Source of the DNA: Bacillota bacterium
GTDB taxonomy: Bacteria > Bacillota > Clostridia > Lachnospirales > Lachnospiraceae
Length of the DNA stretch: 64,000 nt
Direction of reading: 5' to 3'
Assembly (NCBI GenBank): GCA_023411555.1
Contig: JAEYOQ010000033.1
Span: 32,390-96,389 of the forward strand
Position 1 is the stretch's first letter; the number at the start of each line of letters is the position of its first letter. Below, piece by piece: positions 28,201-36,036 of this stretch. A program made the translations under genes and the position numbers. The notes beneath the pieces are model-generated. The model ran no database searches, was not told the DNA's origin, and worked only from the letters and a program-made list of their open reading frames with translations.

Positions 28201-28410
28201 AGTCAGTGGCTCTATATATACGATATCTGCTATTTCCTTATCTGTCATGATGGTAGCAGGATTTGAATTCACGAGGATAACACATATTCCCTCCTCCTTC
28301 AAGGATCGGCATGCCTGTGTACCGGCATAATCAAATTCTGCTGCCTGACCGATGATAATCGGACCTGATCCAATAACTAACACTTTTTTGATATCCTCTA
28401 TTCTAGGCAT
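25216..28410 (-). CDS. carB: Carbamoyl-phosphate synthase large subunit
   Basis: A 1064-residue full-length subunit that makes carbamoyl phosphate from bicarbonate, ammonia and two ATP for pyrimidine and arginine synthesis. Two tandem ATP-grasp halves, each with a Rossmann start (VLVIGSGPIIIGQAAEFDYAG at the N-terminus and MVLGSGPIRIGQGIEFDYC at about 555). Glycine-rich loops are VVRPAYTLGGSGGGIA and VLVRPSYVLGGQGM. The C-terminal MGS-like regulatory domain begins at about 930 (GLGRRLIALGYEIYATEGT). The ATG overlaps the carA stop by one base (TAATG), so translation is coupled. Confidence 0.97.
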   Translation of the reverse strand: MPRIEDIKKVLVIGSGPIIIGQAAEFDYAGTQACRSLKEEGICVILVNSNPATIMTDKEIADIVYIEPLTPDFVKRIIQKEAPDSILPTLGGQAALNIAMELEESGFLKENGVRLIGTTSETIKKAEDRLEFKTTMEKIGEPCAASEVVTSVKAAVAFAETIGYPVVVRPAYTLGGSGGGIASTQEELEDICTNGLRLSRVGQCLIERSIAGWKEIEYEVIRDSAGNCITVCNMENIDPVGVHTGDSIVVAPSQTLGDKEYQMLRSASLNIITELGITGGCNVQYALHPDTFEYCVIEVNPRVSRSSALASKATGYPIAKVAAKIALGYHLDEIQNAVTKKTYASFEPTLDYVVVKIPKWPFDKFITAKRALTTQMKATGEVMAISSSFEAALMKALRSLEQNIYSLKHGSYNEMTEEELLKELHLVDDRRLFVIAEAIRRGISYEKIHAITKIDYWFIDKIAVLVEVEQELAMKPLDLSLLSKAKRLGYPDRVISELTGKSVAEIKDLRKENGIIAAYKMVDTCAAEFDAVTPYYYSTFGSFNEVEKTSGRKKIMVLGSGPIRIGQGIEFDYCSVHSVWALAGSGCETIIVNNNPETVSTDFDIADKLYFEPLTPEDVENIVDLEQPDGAVVQFGGQTAIKLTDALLKMGVPILGTSAADVDAAEDRELFDKILEECGIPRPEGRTVYTTEEALKAAKELGYPVLVRPSYVLGGQGMQIAICDEDIIEFMKIINMTVQEHPILVDKYLMGKEVEVDAVCDGEDILIPGIMEHIERAGIHSGDSISVYPSQSVSRKVKVDIVNYTKKLANSLHVIGLINIQFILYNEKVYVIEVNPRSSRTVPYISKVTSLPIVDIATKVILGEKIKGLGYTPGLWPESDYISVKMPVFSFEKLRGAEISLGPEMKSTGECLGIAKTFHEALFKAFIGAGINLPKHKKMIMTVKKSDREEAVGLGRRLIALGYEIYATEGTAKALMDKGVPATVINKIDQGSPNILDLIMSHEIDMVINTPTHGRDKTRDGFIIRRTSIETGVTCFTALDTASALLTSMESDNSEITLVDVAQL

Positions 28411-29492
28411 TATTTCTGCACCTCCATCATGTTGATAAACTCATCGAATAGGAACTCACTATCCATCGGCCCAGCACAGGCCTCGGGGTGAAATTGCACC
28501 GAAAATACATTCTTGCCCAGATAATGAAGGCCTTCTACCGTTCTGTCATTGACATTAAGGAAGCTAACCTCCGCCACCTCAGGCAAAATACTTTCCTCTC
28601 TGACCATATATCCATGATTTTGTGTAGATATATATACTCTACCTGTCTTCAGATCCTTTACCGGATGGTTGGCACCACGATGTCCGTACTTCATCTTCTC
28701 AGTATCTCCGCCATTTGCTAAGGCCAGAAGCTGATGACCTAGGCAAATTGCGAAAATCGGTACATTGCTGTCAAAGAGTTTTTTAACCTCAGTGATGATT
28801 TCCTTGCATTCCTTTGGATCTCCCGGTCCATTGGAAAGCATAATCCCGTCCGGTTTATCCTTCAGAACCTCCTCTGCCCCGGTAAAGCCTGGATATATCG
28901 TCACCTCACAGCCTCTCTTGGCCAGAGAATTCGGAATATTGTTCTTAAGACCATAATCCATCAGAGCAACCTTAAGCTTCTTTTCACCAGCTGAAGGAAT
29001 TACTTTTTTCTCTTTGCAGGTAGTCTTATCAATTACCTTTTCTACTTTATATTGTTGTATCTTCGGTAGAACCTCTTCTAATTGATAGTTCTCATCCGTT
29101 GTGATCATTCCATTCATTGTACCTTTATTCCTAAGCAGCTTCACCAGTGCCCTAGTATCAATTCCGGCTATTCCTGGAATATCATTCTTCTCCAGGAAGC
29201 TTTGGATACTCTCTTGATTTCGAAAATTACTTGGAATACGCGATAATTCTCTGACTAAAAATGCATCTACCCACGTCCTATGTGATTCCATATCCTCGTA
29301 ACAAATACCATAATTACCAATCAATGGATAGGTCATAACCACGCTTTGCCCGGCATAGGACGGGTCCGTTAATACCTCCAGATATCCTGTCATACCTGTG
29401 TTGAATACGATTTCGCTGATGATTTCCTTCTTTGCTCCGATGCTCTCCCCTTCAAAGACATTGCCATCCTCAAGAATTAAGAATGCTTTCAT
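28410..29492 (-). CDS. carA: Carbamoyl-phosphate synthase small subunit
   Basis: A 360-residue glutaminase subunit, started at the ATG at 29492 where a GGAGG site fits; twelve more in-frame codons precede it. N-terminal CPSase domain (AFLILEDGNVFEGESIG) and a class I glutamine amidotransferase domain with nucleophile in FAICLGHQLLALA (about residue 255) and His-Glu in VQFHPEA (about 340). It supplies ammonia through the tunnel to CarB. No PyrR-binding hairpin or arginine-specific leader was recognised upstream. Only one carAB pair is visible, so it probably serves both pathways. Confidence 0.97.
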   Translation of the reverse strand: MKAFLILEDGNVFEGESIGAKKEIISEIVFNTGMTGYLEVLTDPSYAGQSVVMTYPLIGNYGICYEDMESHRTWVDAFLVRELSRIPSNFRNQESIQSFLEKNDIPGIAGIDTRALVKLLRNKGTMNGMITTDENYQLEEVLPKIQQYKVEKVIDKTTCKEKKVIPSAGEKKLKVALMDYGLKNNIPNSLAKRGCEVTIYPGFTGAEEVLKDKPDGIMLSNGPGDPKECKEIITEVKKLFDSNVPIFAICLGHQLLALANGGDTEKMKYGHRGANHPVKDLKTGRVYISTQNHGYMVREESILPEVAEVSFLNVNDRTVEGLHYLGKNVFSVQFHPEACAGPMDSEFLFDEFINMMEVQK

Positions 29493-29884
29493 CCAATCCT
29501 CCATTCTGCAGTTATTATCTGCACACACCTACGTCGTTTTACCTAAACCTAAAAGTTTGCAAAAAAAAAGAATATAAGTCTAGACAAGAATATACCTCAT
29601 CGTACATCTACCATTTTCTTCTTTTTTATTATATATATTAATTATGCGTGTATATTTATACATTTTTTTCATATATTTTTATGATTTTATCACACATATT
29701 CTTAAATAGCAAGTAGTTTCTATAAATAATAATTATTTATAATTATTAGTTGTTCTAATTTCATTCATAAGAGGAGTTAATCCTCACTTATAGGAATAAT
29801 AATTCCACTTATCATGAAATTATTTCACATCTTGGCTTCCTCTTACATAAGCTAATAATAAAACGAAAGGATTTTGGTTGAATT
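29493..29884. other. AT-rich intergenic region between carA and sleC
   Basis: About 390 bases. Before carA a TGCAG-ATAATAA-CTGCA hairpin lies next to the ribosome binding site, and TATAAT occurs near 29630 without a good -35. Before sleC, CATAAGCTA (29846-29854) with ACA at 29827-29829 matches the loose consensus of sporulation mother-cell sigma factors (sigma-K/E type), which fits a cortex-lytic enzyme gene. An AGGAG / CTCCT-like inverted repeat sits at about 29768-29792. All are weak calls. Confidence 0.35.
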
Positions 29885-31177
29885 ATGAATCTAGGAAAAT
29901 TCACTAATCCAAATATAAGTTCCATGAATACCTCCAGAATCTATCCAGCACAGATGGAAACACAGTCCTTTGGTCGGTTACGCGCCCGCATTACTACGGA
30001 AGGACTTGCTCCAATTCCAGGTGCCACCGTATCAATCACCTTGCCCAGTGACCCGGAACGCGTAATAGAGCAGCTGACCACGGATGTATCCGGATTAACC
30101 GATGAAATTGAGCTTGCTGCTCCCCCTTTAGACCTCAGTCTTGATCCAAGTCAAGTCATCCAGCCCTATTCTGAATATGACCTTCAGGTAACTGCGCCAG
30201 ACTTTAAAGGCGCCTTTTTCTCTGGGGTTCAGATCCTACCGGATGCGCTCGCAGAGCAGAATGCCGTGTTAAATCCACAGGAAGCTCCAGCGGAAGAGGT
30301 ATTCGTTATCGCACCTCACACTCTTTACGGTGATTTTCCTCCAAAGATCCCGGAGGACGAGATTAAGCCTACAGATGAAACGGGAGAAATTGTTCTAAGC
30401 CGTGTTGTTATTCCCGAATTCGTTATCGTCCATGACGGACCTCCTGCCTCCCCGGCTACCAACCATTATGTTCGCTTCCGTGACTATATTAAAAATGTAG
30501 CCTCCAGTGAAATCTACGCTACCTGGCCTGAGCAAACCATCTATGCCAATATATTCGCCATATTATCCTTTACCTTAAACCGTGTTTATACCGAATGGTA
30601 TCGAAATCAGGGCTATAATTTTACCATAACCTCCTCTACGGCATATGATCATAAATGGACGAATGGACGTAATATTTTTACCAACATCGGTCTTATTGTC
30701 GACCAAATCTTTACGAACTACCTTTCCAGACCAGGTGTAACCCAGCCTATCCTGACTCAATACTGCGATGGAAACAGAGTCACCTGTCCCGGCTGGATGA
30801 CACAATGGGGCTCCAAAACGCTTGGCGACCAGGGATACACAGCAATAGAAATATTGAGAAATTTTTATGGTGATTCTATCTATATTAATACAGCTGTTGA
30901 GGTTTCCGGAGTTCCTGTCTCCTGGCCTGGTAATAATCTTGGAATTGGTGCCAGTGGCGATAACGTAAGAACGATTCAAAATCAATTAAACAGAATCGCC
31001 GACGTTTATACTGCCATTCCGAGGGTTGCAGTAGACGGTGTCTATGGTCCACAGACTGCTGCTGCAGTGGAAGCCTTTCAAAGGATATTCGACCTACCAG
31101 TTACTGGTATCGTAGACTTTGCAACCTGGTATCGTATCTCTAACATTTATGTTGGGGTAACCCGAATCGGAGTATAA
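29885..31177 (+). CDS. sleC: Spore cortex-lytic enzyme SleC, copy 1
   Basis: A 430-residue protein with the SleC layout. It has an N-terminal prepro region (about 1-135; SFGRLRARITTEG, a beta-sandwich resembling carboxypeptidase regulatory repeats), then HTLYGDFPPKIPEDEIKP at the expected maturation area. The SpoIID/LytB-type lytic domain follows (about 165-345; RFRDYIKNVASSEIYATWP, ITSSTAYDHKW, ILTQYCDGNRVTCPGWM), and last a PG_binding_1 domain (about 350-425). SleC lyses muramic-lactam-containing cortex at germination after Csp-protease activation. There is no signal peptide, as in known SleC. AAAGGA lies 13 bases before the ATG, rather far. A paralogue follows 54 bases downstream. Confidence 0.92.
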   Translation: MNLGKFTNPNISSMNTSRIYPAQMETQSFGRLRARITTEGLAPIPGATVSITLPSDPERVIEQLTTDVSGLTDEIELAAPPLDLSLDPSQVIQPYSEYDLQVTAPDFKGAFFSGVQILPDALAEQNAVLNPQEAPAEEVFVIAPHTLYGDFPPKIPEDEIKPTDETGEIVLSRVVIPEFVIVHDGPPASPATNHYVRFRDYIKNVASSEIYATWPEQTIYANIFAILSFTLNRVYTEWYRNQGYNFTITSSTAYDHKWTNGRNIFTNIGLIVDQIFTNYLSRPGVTQPILTQYCDGNRVTCPGWMTQWGSKTLGDQGYTAIEILRNFYGDSIYINTAVEVSGVPVSWPGNNLGIGASGDNVRTIQNQLNRIADVYTAIPRVAVDGVYGPQTAAAVEAFQRIFDLPVTGIVDFATWYRISNIYVGVTRIGV

Positions 31178-31231
31178 AGTGAAGCCCCTTGGATAATTTC
31201 CTATTGAAATAATAGCAATGAGGTATAGCGT

Positions 31232-32557
31232 ATGTATCAGAAAAATACTCCTTTCACTAAAAAAATGAATGATCTTGACAATTTACCTCCCGCGAATAAA
31301 TATAAAGGGGTCCGTGTCTATCCAACCGAGATGGCTACCCAAAATCTTGGTCGGTTGAAGGTACGCGCCGTCACTCCAACAATGTCTCCGGTAGCCAATG
31401 CACGAGTTACCATCTCATCGGTCGCAACCCCCAATGATGTGATTGAAGAATTAACCACAGATATATCCGGACTTACTCCTGAGGTTGAATTGCCCGCCCC
31501 TTCTGTGGACTACAGCCTGGAACCCTCTACTCAACAGCCCTATTCAGAATATACTCTGAATATCACTGCCCCTGATTTTACACCAGTTACCATACAGAAT
31601 GCCGAAATCTTTCCTAATGTCACAGCGATACAGGATACAACCCTAAGCTCAGTCAGTCCTCAGGGAGGAGCTGCTCTATTTGTTATCCCTCCCCATACCC
31701 TATATGGAGATTATCCTCCTAAGATCGCAGAGCAAGAGATTAAAGATACAGAAGAAAGCGGAGAAATTGTTCTTAGTAATGTTGTAATTCCCGAATTTGT
31801 AGTTGTCCATGACGGTCCACCCACCGATACCTCTGCAGCAAATCACTATATCCGTTTCCGCGATTATATAAAAAATGTTGCCTCCAGCGAGATTTATGCA
31901 ACCTGGCCTGAGGCAACAATTACTGCAAACGTATTGGCAATACTATCCTTTACTTTGAATCGTGTCTATACGGAATGGTATCGCAATCAAGGCTTTAATT
32001 TTACTATAACCTCCTCTACGGCTTTTGACCACAAATGGATTCCCGGACGCAATGTCTATGACAACATTGGACTAATTGTTGACCAGCTATTCACCAGTTA
32101 TCTTTCCAGGCCGAATGTAAAGCAGCCGATCCTAACACAATACTGTGACGGTAAGAAGGTTCAGTGTCCGAATTGGATGACCCAATGGGGCTCTAAGGAT
32201 TTGGGTGATCAGGGACGAAGTGCTATCGAGATACTACGTAATTTTTATGGTTCCTCCATCTATATTAATACAGCTACCGAGGTATCCGGTGTTCCTTCCT
32301 CCTGGCCGGGAGCAAACCTTGATATCGGCGCTTCCGGAGCAAATGTGAGAATGATTCAGGAGCAGCTCAATCGCATCTCAGATACCTATACGATTATTCC
32401 GAAGATAGCTGTGAATGGCCAATATAACGAACAGACAGCACAGGCTGTGAGACTATTCCAGCAAACCTTTGATCTTCCTCAAACCGGAATTGTGGACTTT
32501 CCAACCTGGTACCGTATCTCTGGAATCTATGTGGCTGTGTCAAGAATCTCCGAATAA
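31232..32557 (+). CDS. sleC: Spore cortex-lytic enzyme SleC, copy 2
   Basis: A 441-residue paralogue of the preceding gene with the same four-part layout. The lytic domain is nearly the same (RFRDYIKNVASSEIYATWP, TITSSTAFDHKW, TQYCDGKKVQCPNWMTQWG), as is the C-terminal PG_binding_1 domain (GASGANVRMIQEQLNRI ... GIVDFPTWYRISGIYV). The N-terminal prodomain is the most diverged part and is 11 residues longer. A GAGGT site precedes the ATG. The pair looks like a tandem duplication sharing one transcript, ending at a strong terminator. Differing prodomains could mean different activation, but that is inference. No csp protease gene is in the window. Confidence 0.92.
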   Translation: MYQKNTPFTKKMNDLDNLPPANKYKGVRVYPTEMATQNLGRLKVRAVTPTMSPVANARVTISSVATPNDVIEELTTDISGLTPEVELPAPSVDYSLEPSTQQPYSEYTLNITAPDFTPVTIQNAEIFPNVTAIQDTTLSSVSPQGGAALFVIPPHTLYGDYPPKIAEQEIKDTEESGEIVLSNVVIPEFVVVHDGPPTDTSAANHYIRFRDYIKNVASSEIYATWPEATITANVLAILSFTLNRVYTEWYRNQGFNFTITSSTAFDHKWIPGRNVYDNIGLIVDQLFTSYLSRPNVKQPILTQYCDGKKVQCPNWMTQWGSKDLGDQGRSAIEILRNFYGSSIYINTATEVSGVPSSWPGANLDIGASGANVRMIQEQLNRISDTYTIIPKIAVNGQYNEQTAQAVRLFQQTFDLPQTGIVDFPTWYRISGIYVAVSRISE

Positions 32558-32561
32558 GATA

Positions 32562-32588
32562 AACCCTACCAATTAAATTGGTAGGGTT
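32562..32588. terminator. Bidirectional terminator containing a stop codon
   Basis: A 13-bp perfect stem AACCCTACCAATT / AATTGGTAGGGTT with a single-base centre. It lies five bases after the sleC-2 stop and includes the last codons and the TAG of the convergent deacetylase gene (stop at 32566-32568). Confidence 0.85.
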
Positions 32589-33453
32589 CTCTGTTTTCGA
32601 GGGTATCAAATTCATACCCCATCTCTTCCAGAAGCTTAATGACATCCGGTAGTATCTTAACACTTAAATCATTGATAGAGGAATCATGCATTAATATGAT
32701 GGGCTGATCCTGGTTTTTGATATCTCTTCGAATATTTCGTAGTATAGAGTAAGAGGAAGGCCTACCAACTGAGTCGTTGGTATCCACATTCCAATCATAA
32801 CAGGTAAATCCACGACGCTCCATCTCTTCCATAAGGGCATCCTTAATATTCTTACTATAACCGTTATTACTGCCCCATGGAAAACGATAGATATTTACTC
32901 TTTCCCCTGTAAGCTCGTAAATCTGTTGATAGACGGTGTTGAAATCCTCAAGGAAGCGTTCTACCGAACAATATATCTCGTTACACCTATGGGAATATGT
33001 ATGGATTCCTATGGTATGTCCCTCATGAATCATTCGTATCAGACTATCCTCATTCTTTTTCTTGATTTCACTGCCTACTATAAAGAAGGTAGCCTTTATA
33101 TCCTTCTCCTCCAGGATATCTAATACCTTAAAGGTATTTTCACTGGGACCGTCATCGAAGGTGAGGTAGGCGATCTTCCGCTTCTCCTCCGGCTTTTTGG
33201 GCTTTGCGTAGACCGTATACAAATTCGGGAACATCCGAGTGTAATCCGGCACCTCATCCGTACTGGTCTGACTGCTGGTGTTCTTTTCATCCTTATTAAT
33301 ATCCATGGAAGCAACTAACTCCAGGCTCTGTATCTTACCTGATGCAGATATACTTACTCCCTCGCTTCTGAAATGGTCCTTCAGTCTAACCAGACAAATT
33401 AACAACACCACTATTATTAGAGCAGCTAAGCTGCTATATCGTTTTTCCTTCAA
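32566..33453 (-). CDS. Membrane-anchored polysaccharide deacetylase (NodB domain)
   Basis: A 295-residue protein. The start is placed at a TTG (33453), nine bases after GGAAGG; a TTG two codons earlier is too close. An N-terminal membrane anchor at about 8-28 is followed by a linker and a NodB domain: metal Asp motif YLTFDDGPSENT (about 97), HxxxH in HTIGIHTYSH (about 150), RFPWGSNNGY, DWNVDTNDS and IILMHDSS. It resembles PdaA/PdaB-type enzymes acting on peptidoglycan N-acetyl groups, perhaps in cortex or cell-wall maturation. Placement beside sleC supports an envelope or spore role without proving it. Confidence 0.88.
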   Translation of the reverse strand: MKEKRYSSLAALIIVVLLICLVRLKDHFRSEGVSISASGKIQSLELVASMDINKDEKNTSSQTSTDEVPDYTRMFPNLYTVYAKPKKPEEKRKIAYLTFDDGPSENTFKVLDILEEKDIKATFFIVGSEIKKKNEDSLIRMIHEGHTIGIHTYSHRCNEIYCSVERFLEDFNTVYQQIYELTGERVNIYRFPWGSNNGYSKNIKDALMEEMERRGFTCYDWNVDTNDSVGRPSSYSILRNIRRDIKNQDQPIILMHDSSINDLSVKILPDVIKLLEEMGYEFDTLENREPYQFNW

Positions 33454-33514
33454 TGGCAATATCCTTCCAACGTTTTATTACCTATTCTATGCAGGAAATA
33501 ACGAAGAAAGTATC

Positions 33515-34189
33515 TTATTCTGCAACTTGGCGTCTGACCTCACTTAGAGCTGCCTGCACAGGAGGAAGAGCCAAAATGATAAGAGTTACTATAGCTTCTG
33601 GTCCTATGTAAGACGCATTATACACAAGGGAATAAATCGCTGGATGCTGGTTACCTGCGTACATATAGAAGAATATGATTCCGGTAAGCACATGGCATAG
33701 GTATCTTCCCACTACACCTACGATATACCCCTTTACTAAGCCAAACCTAGCTTTTGAAAAAATCCCGGATAGGCCGAGACATCCAAAAGCGATGGGATAA
33801 TCGATTAATAGCTGAACCGGATGTACCACATAGGGCTTCAAAATCAAATCCAAGAAGCCACATGCAATACCAGCCAGGATACCGGATCTGGTCCCGTAGA
33901 GATATCCAATCAAGCAGATGAATAGCATTCGGAATAAGGTAATCGAACCACCAAAGGGTAAATTGAACACAGTAAAAACAGAGGTGATTACAGACAAGGC
34001 CACCGCTACTGCCGAGAATGTTAATTGCTTTACATTTGCTTTTCGCTTACCACCGCCACCAAAGGCAAACATAGCAATGAATAGCAGGGCGACTAAGAGA
34101 AACAGGGCTATATTCCCTGCTGTTGTCGGAGTGTAGCTTCCTGATTCCGCATCAGTTACCACTAGAAAATTAAAAATACTTTGAAACAT
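33515..34189 (-). CDS. thiT: Thiamine transporter ThiT (ECF S component)
   Basis: A 224-residue integral membrane protein with about six to seven helices. GSITLFRMLFICLIGYLYG and the PYVVHPVQLLIDYPIAFGCLG signature are typical of ThiT, the thiamine-binding S component. It borrows the shared ECF energising module (EcfAA'T), which is not in the window. Compared with canonical ThiT it has about 45 extra N-terminal residues including one membrane segment followed by a glycine/lysine stretch. A TPP riboswitch lies immediately upstream and an AAAGGAGG site before the ATG. Confidence 0.92.
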   Translation of the reverse strand: MFQSIFNFLVVTDAESGSYTPTTAGNIALFLLVALLFIAMFAFGGGGKRKANVKQLTFSAVAVALSVITSVFTVFNLPFGGSITLFRMLFICLIGYLYGTRSGILAGIACGFLDLILKPYVVHPVQLLIDYPIAFGCLGLSGIFSKARFGLVKGYIVGVVGRYLCHVLTGIIFFYMYAGNQHPAIYSLVYNASYIGPEAIVTLIILALPPVQAALSEVRRQVAE

Positions 34190-34229
34190 AAAAAAATCCT
34201 CCTTTTCATTGAACGGAGGGGGCCACTTG

Positions 34230-34322
34230 ATTGCTTCCTTCCGCCGGTATTACCCGGATCAAGTAGTGAGGGTCAGCAAGTGTATTTCCACTCGCCTCTC
34301 AGCCATCGGCTCCCCTAGCATT
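34230..34322 (-). promoter_or_regulatory. TPP riboswitch (THI element)
   Basis: On the minus strand the conserved blocks appear in order: AGGGGAGCC, GGCTGAGAGG, GACCCT, a CTTGATCCGGGTAATACCGGCG block, and GGAAGGAAGC. Downstream, CCTCC (about 34219-34215) could pair with the GGAGG ribosome binding site of thiT, so control is probably at translation initiation: ligand binding exposes the CCTCC strand. It represses thiamine uptake when TPP is plentiful. Confidence 0.95.
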
Positions 34323-34417
34323 AACTAAATATATTTTACTGCCTAATCATATCCAATTTCAGATACACTGTCAATATATATTTATGTAAAATAGTCCTAC
34401 TCATATTTCATTTTGCC

Positions 34418-34446
34418 TTGCAATTAACATTATCATTCTTTATAAT
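34418..34446 (+). promoter_or_regulatory. Sigma-A promoter of the amidase gene
   Basis: TTGCAA, 17-base spacer, TATAAT; the start is predicted about 22 bases before the ATG. Confidence 0.75.
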
Positions 34447-34476
34447 ATTAACATACAAAATCTGGAGGACTAGCTA

Positions 34477-35472
34477 ATGAAAGTACCACATAAAAGACTC
34501 TTACTTTTTCTGATATTAATCATCGCCCTTTTCTTTACCGCTTGCACTAAGAACACGGAGGTAGACAAACCTATCGTGAAGCCATCTGAGAATACGGTAA
34601 CTCCCACCCCTACGTCAACAATAACTCCCACACCGGTGATAACTCCAACGCTGTCACCAGCTCCCACCGAGGCTCCTCAGCAGGCTGATCCAGCTTCACC
34701 GACACCTGCTCCTACGCCGACGGTCTACTCGGAAGGCAATGGAGGTACAGAAGTAGCGTCTGAGACTACTGCTAAAGAAGAGAAAGCACCTTCCTCTGAG
34801 ACTAAGAAGAAGGACGACTCATTAAAACCCGTAGACACTAAGCCTAAGAATAGAATGATTGCTATCGATGCTGGCCATCAAAGCAAAGGCAATAATGAAA
34901 AGGAGCCAATCGGACCGGGCTCAACCAAGACCAAGCCCAAGGTAAGTTCAGGAACCCGTGGAGTTGCCACCGACGTACCGGAATATAAGCTTAATCTGGT
35001 TATTGCTCTTAAGGTTAAAGAAGAACTGATGAACCGAGGTTATGAGGTTTATATGATACGAGAAACTCATGATGTTAATCTAAGTAATCGAGAAAGAGCC
35101 GAGATTGCAAATGAAAGCGGTGCAGATCTGTTTATCCGAATCCATGCTGACGGCTCTGAGAATTCACGGGTCAGTGGAACCAGTACTCTCTACCCCTCTA
35201 AGGATAATCCCTATGTAGCCTATCTGTACAAGGATAGCTACGCCTTGTCAAAAGCTATAGTAGATGCTATGTGTGACAGAACAGGTGCAAAGAATCGTGG
35301 CGCCATCGCCAGAGATGATATGAGTGGCATCAATTGGTGTACTATACCGGTCAGTATCATCGAGATGGGCTACATGTCTAATCCTGAGGAGGACAAGCTG
35401 ATGCAAACCGAGGAATATCAAGAGAAACTAGTACAGGGAATCTGCGATGGTATCGATGCTTATTATGAATAG
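34477..35472 (+). CDS. Lipoprotein N-acetylmuramoyl-L-alanine amidase (Amidase_3)
   Basis: A 331-residue protein. The lipoprotein signal has lipobox FTAC (Cys23). A Pro/Thr-rich linker with PTPTSTITPTP repeats lies at about 38-85, and an acidic/lysine segment to 125. The catalytic domain is at about 127-330: zinc ligands in IAIDAGHQ (His), the Glu in VPEYKLNL and the His in FIRIHADGS, with the catalytic Glu in SIIEMGYMSNPEED. It cleaves the lactyl-Ala bond of peptidoglycan outside the membrane. The disordered linker lets it reach the wall. A CTGGAGGA site precedes the ATG. It may be linked to sporulation or cell separation. Confidence 0.93.
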   Translation: MKVPHKRLLLFLILIIALFFTACTKNTEVDKPIVKPSENTVTPTPTSTITPTPVITPTLSPAPTEAPQQADPASPTPAPTPTVYSEGNGGTEVASETTAKEEKAPSSETKKKDDSLKPVDTKPKNRMIAIDAGHQSKGNNEKEPIGPGSTKTKPKVSSGTRGVATDVPEYKLNLVIALKVKEELMNRGYEVYMIRETHDVNLSNRERAEIANESGADLFIRIHADGSENSRVSGTSTLYPSKDNPYVAYLYKDSYALSKAIVDAMCDRTGAKNRGAIARDDMSGINWCTIPVSIIEMGYMSNPEEDKLMQTEEYQEKLVQGICDGIDAYYE

Positions 35473-35501
35473 AAAGTAGATATGATGTTCTATTATGCTT
35501 A

Positions 35502-35549
35502 AAAGGGCACCTCCAATCCTCATTTAATGATCTGGAGTTGCCCTTTCGC
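35502..35549 (+). terminator. Terminator of the amidase gene
   Basis: AAAGGGCA-CTCCA ... TGGAG-TGCCCTTT stem with a 17-base loop; the T-run is short. Confidence 0.6.
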
Positions 35550-35550
35550 A

Positions 35551-35689
35551 CTATACAGATATCTCCAGCGCTTTCTTCCGTCTTGAAACTCCTTCTTCAA
35601 TCTGAGATAGACTTAATGCCCCATATCCTAGGACCAAACAGTTTTTATGCTGTAAGACTATCCACATCCATTCCCTGTCCCCTTCCTCA
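35551..35689 (-). pseudogene. Remnant: C-terminus of a class I/II (MocR-like) aminotransferase
   Basis: An open minus-strand stretch ending in a TAG at 35551 encodes about 45 residues, WMWIVLQ...LVLGYGALSLSQIEEG followed by a lysine/arginine-rich end. This pattern is that of the last strand and helix of PLP aminotransferases, especially GntR/MocR regulators. The frame continues further left of the homology only as the antisense of the aldo/keto reductase remnant. No start or body of the enzyme exists, so it is a decayed tail. The family assignment is moderate, based on a short segment. Confidence 0.5.
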
Positions 35690-36028
35690 TGGGCGATTCG
35701 TTGGGTGGCTTCTCTAACGAATGTAAAGGTTATTCTCAGTGGAATGTCAGACCTAGATCAGGTCAAAGATAATCTATATACTGTGAACCACTTCCAACCT
35801 CTTAATGAGGAGGAATACTGAGCTATCGAGACCGTCTCCGACATCCTCTGGCACTGAGTAAAAAACGGTTGTACTACCTGCTCTTATTGTATGCCCTGTC
35901 CTGCTGGGGTAGATATCCCAAGAAGCTTTAGTCTATGGAATGATTATGGAAGATACGAGAACCGCGGAGAAATTAAGTGGCAATGGACCTATAATTTTGA
36001 TGAGTCAAAGAAAGCAAAAAACTGTATC
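35690..36028 (+). pseudogene. Remnant: aldo/keto reductase with Fe-S domain
   Basis: One plus-strand frame reads WAIRWVASLTNVKVILSGMS, then QVKDNL...FQPLNEEEY, stop (TGA 35819), a helix, stop (TGA 35855), then NGCTTCSYCMPCPAGVDIPR and ...WTYNFDESKKAKNCI. This matches the C-terminal half of aldo/keto reductases that carry a 4Fe-4S tail, up to the first cysteine of the second cluster motif, where homology ends abruptly. The barrel N-terminus is absent, and two in-frame TGA codons interrupt it. The frame itself is intact, so decay looks recent. An ATG-initiated ORF from 35891 covers only the last part and is unlikely to be a gene. Confidence 0.7.
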
Positions 36029-36036
36029 CCTCCATA

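Noticed and set aside
28040..28330. A 96-codon plus-strand frame and similar long frames opposite carB, addB and groL
   Set aside because: These are antisense shadows of strongly conserved genes, without ribosome binding sites or recognisable products.
35690..36028. Selenoprotein (in-frame TGA read as selenocysteine)
   Set aside because: Two TGA codons at positions that are not conserved Cys in aldo/keto reductases, a missing N-terminal half, and no obvious selenocysteine-insertion hairpin. Decay is simpler.
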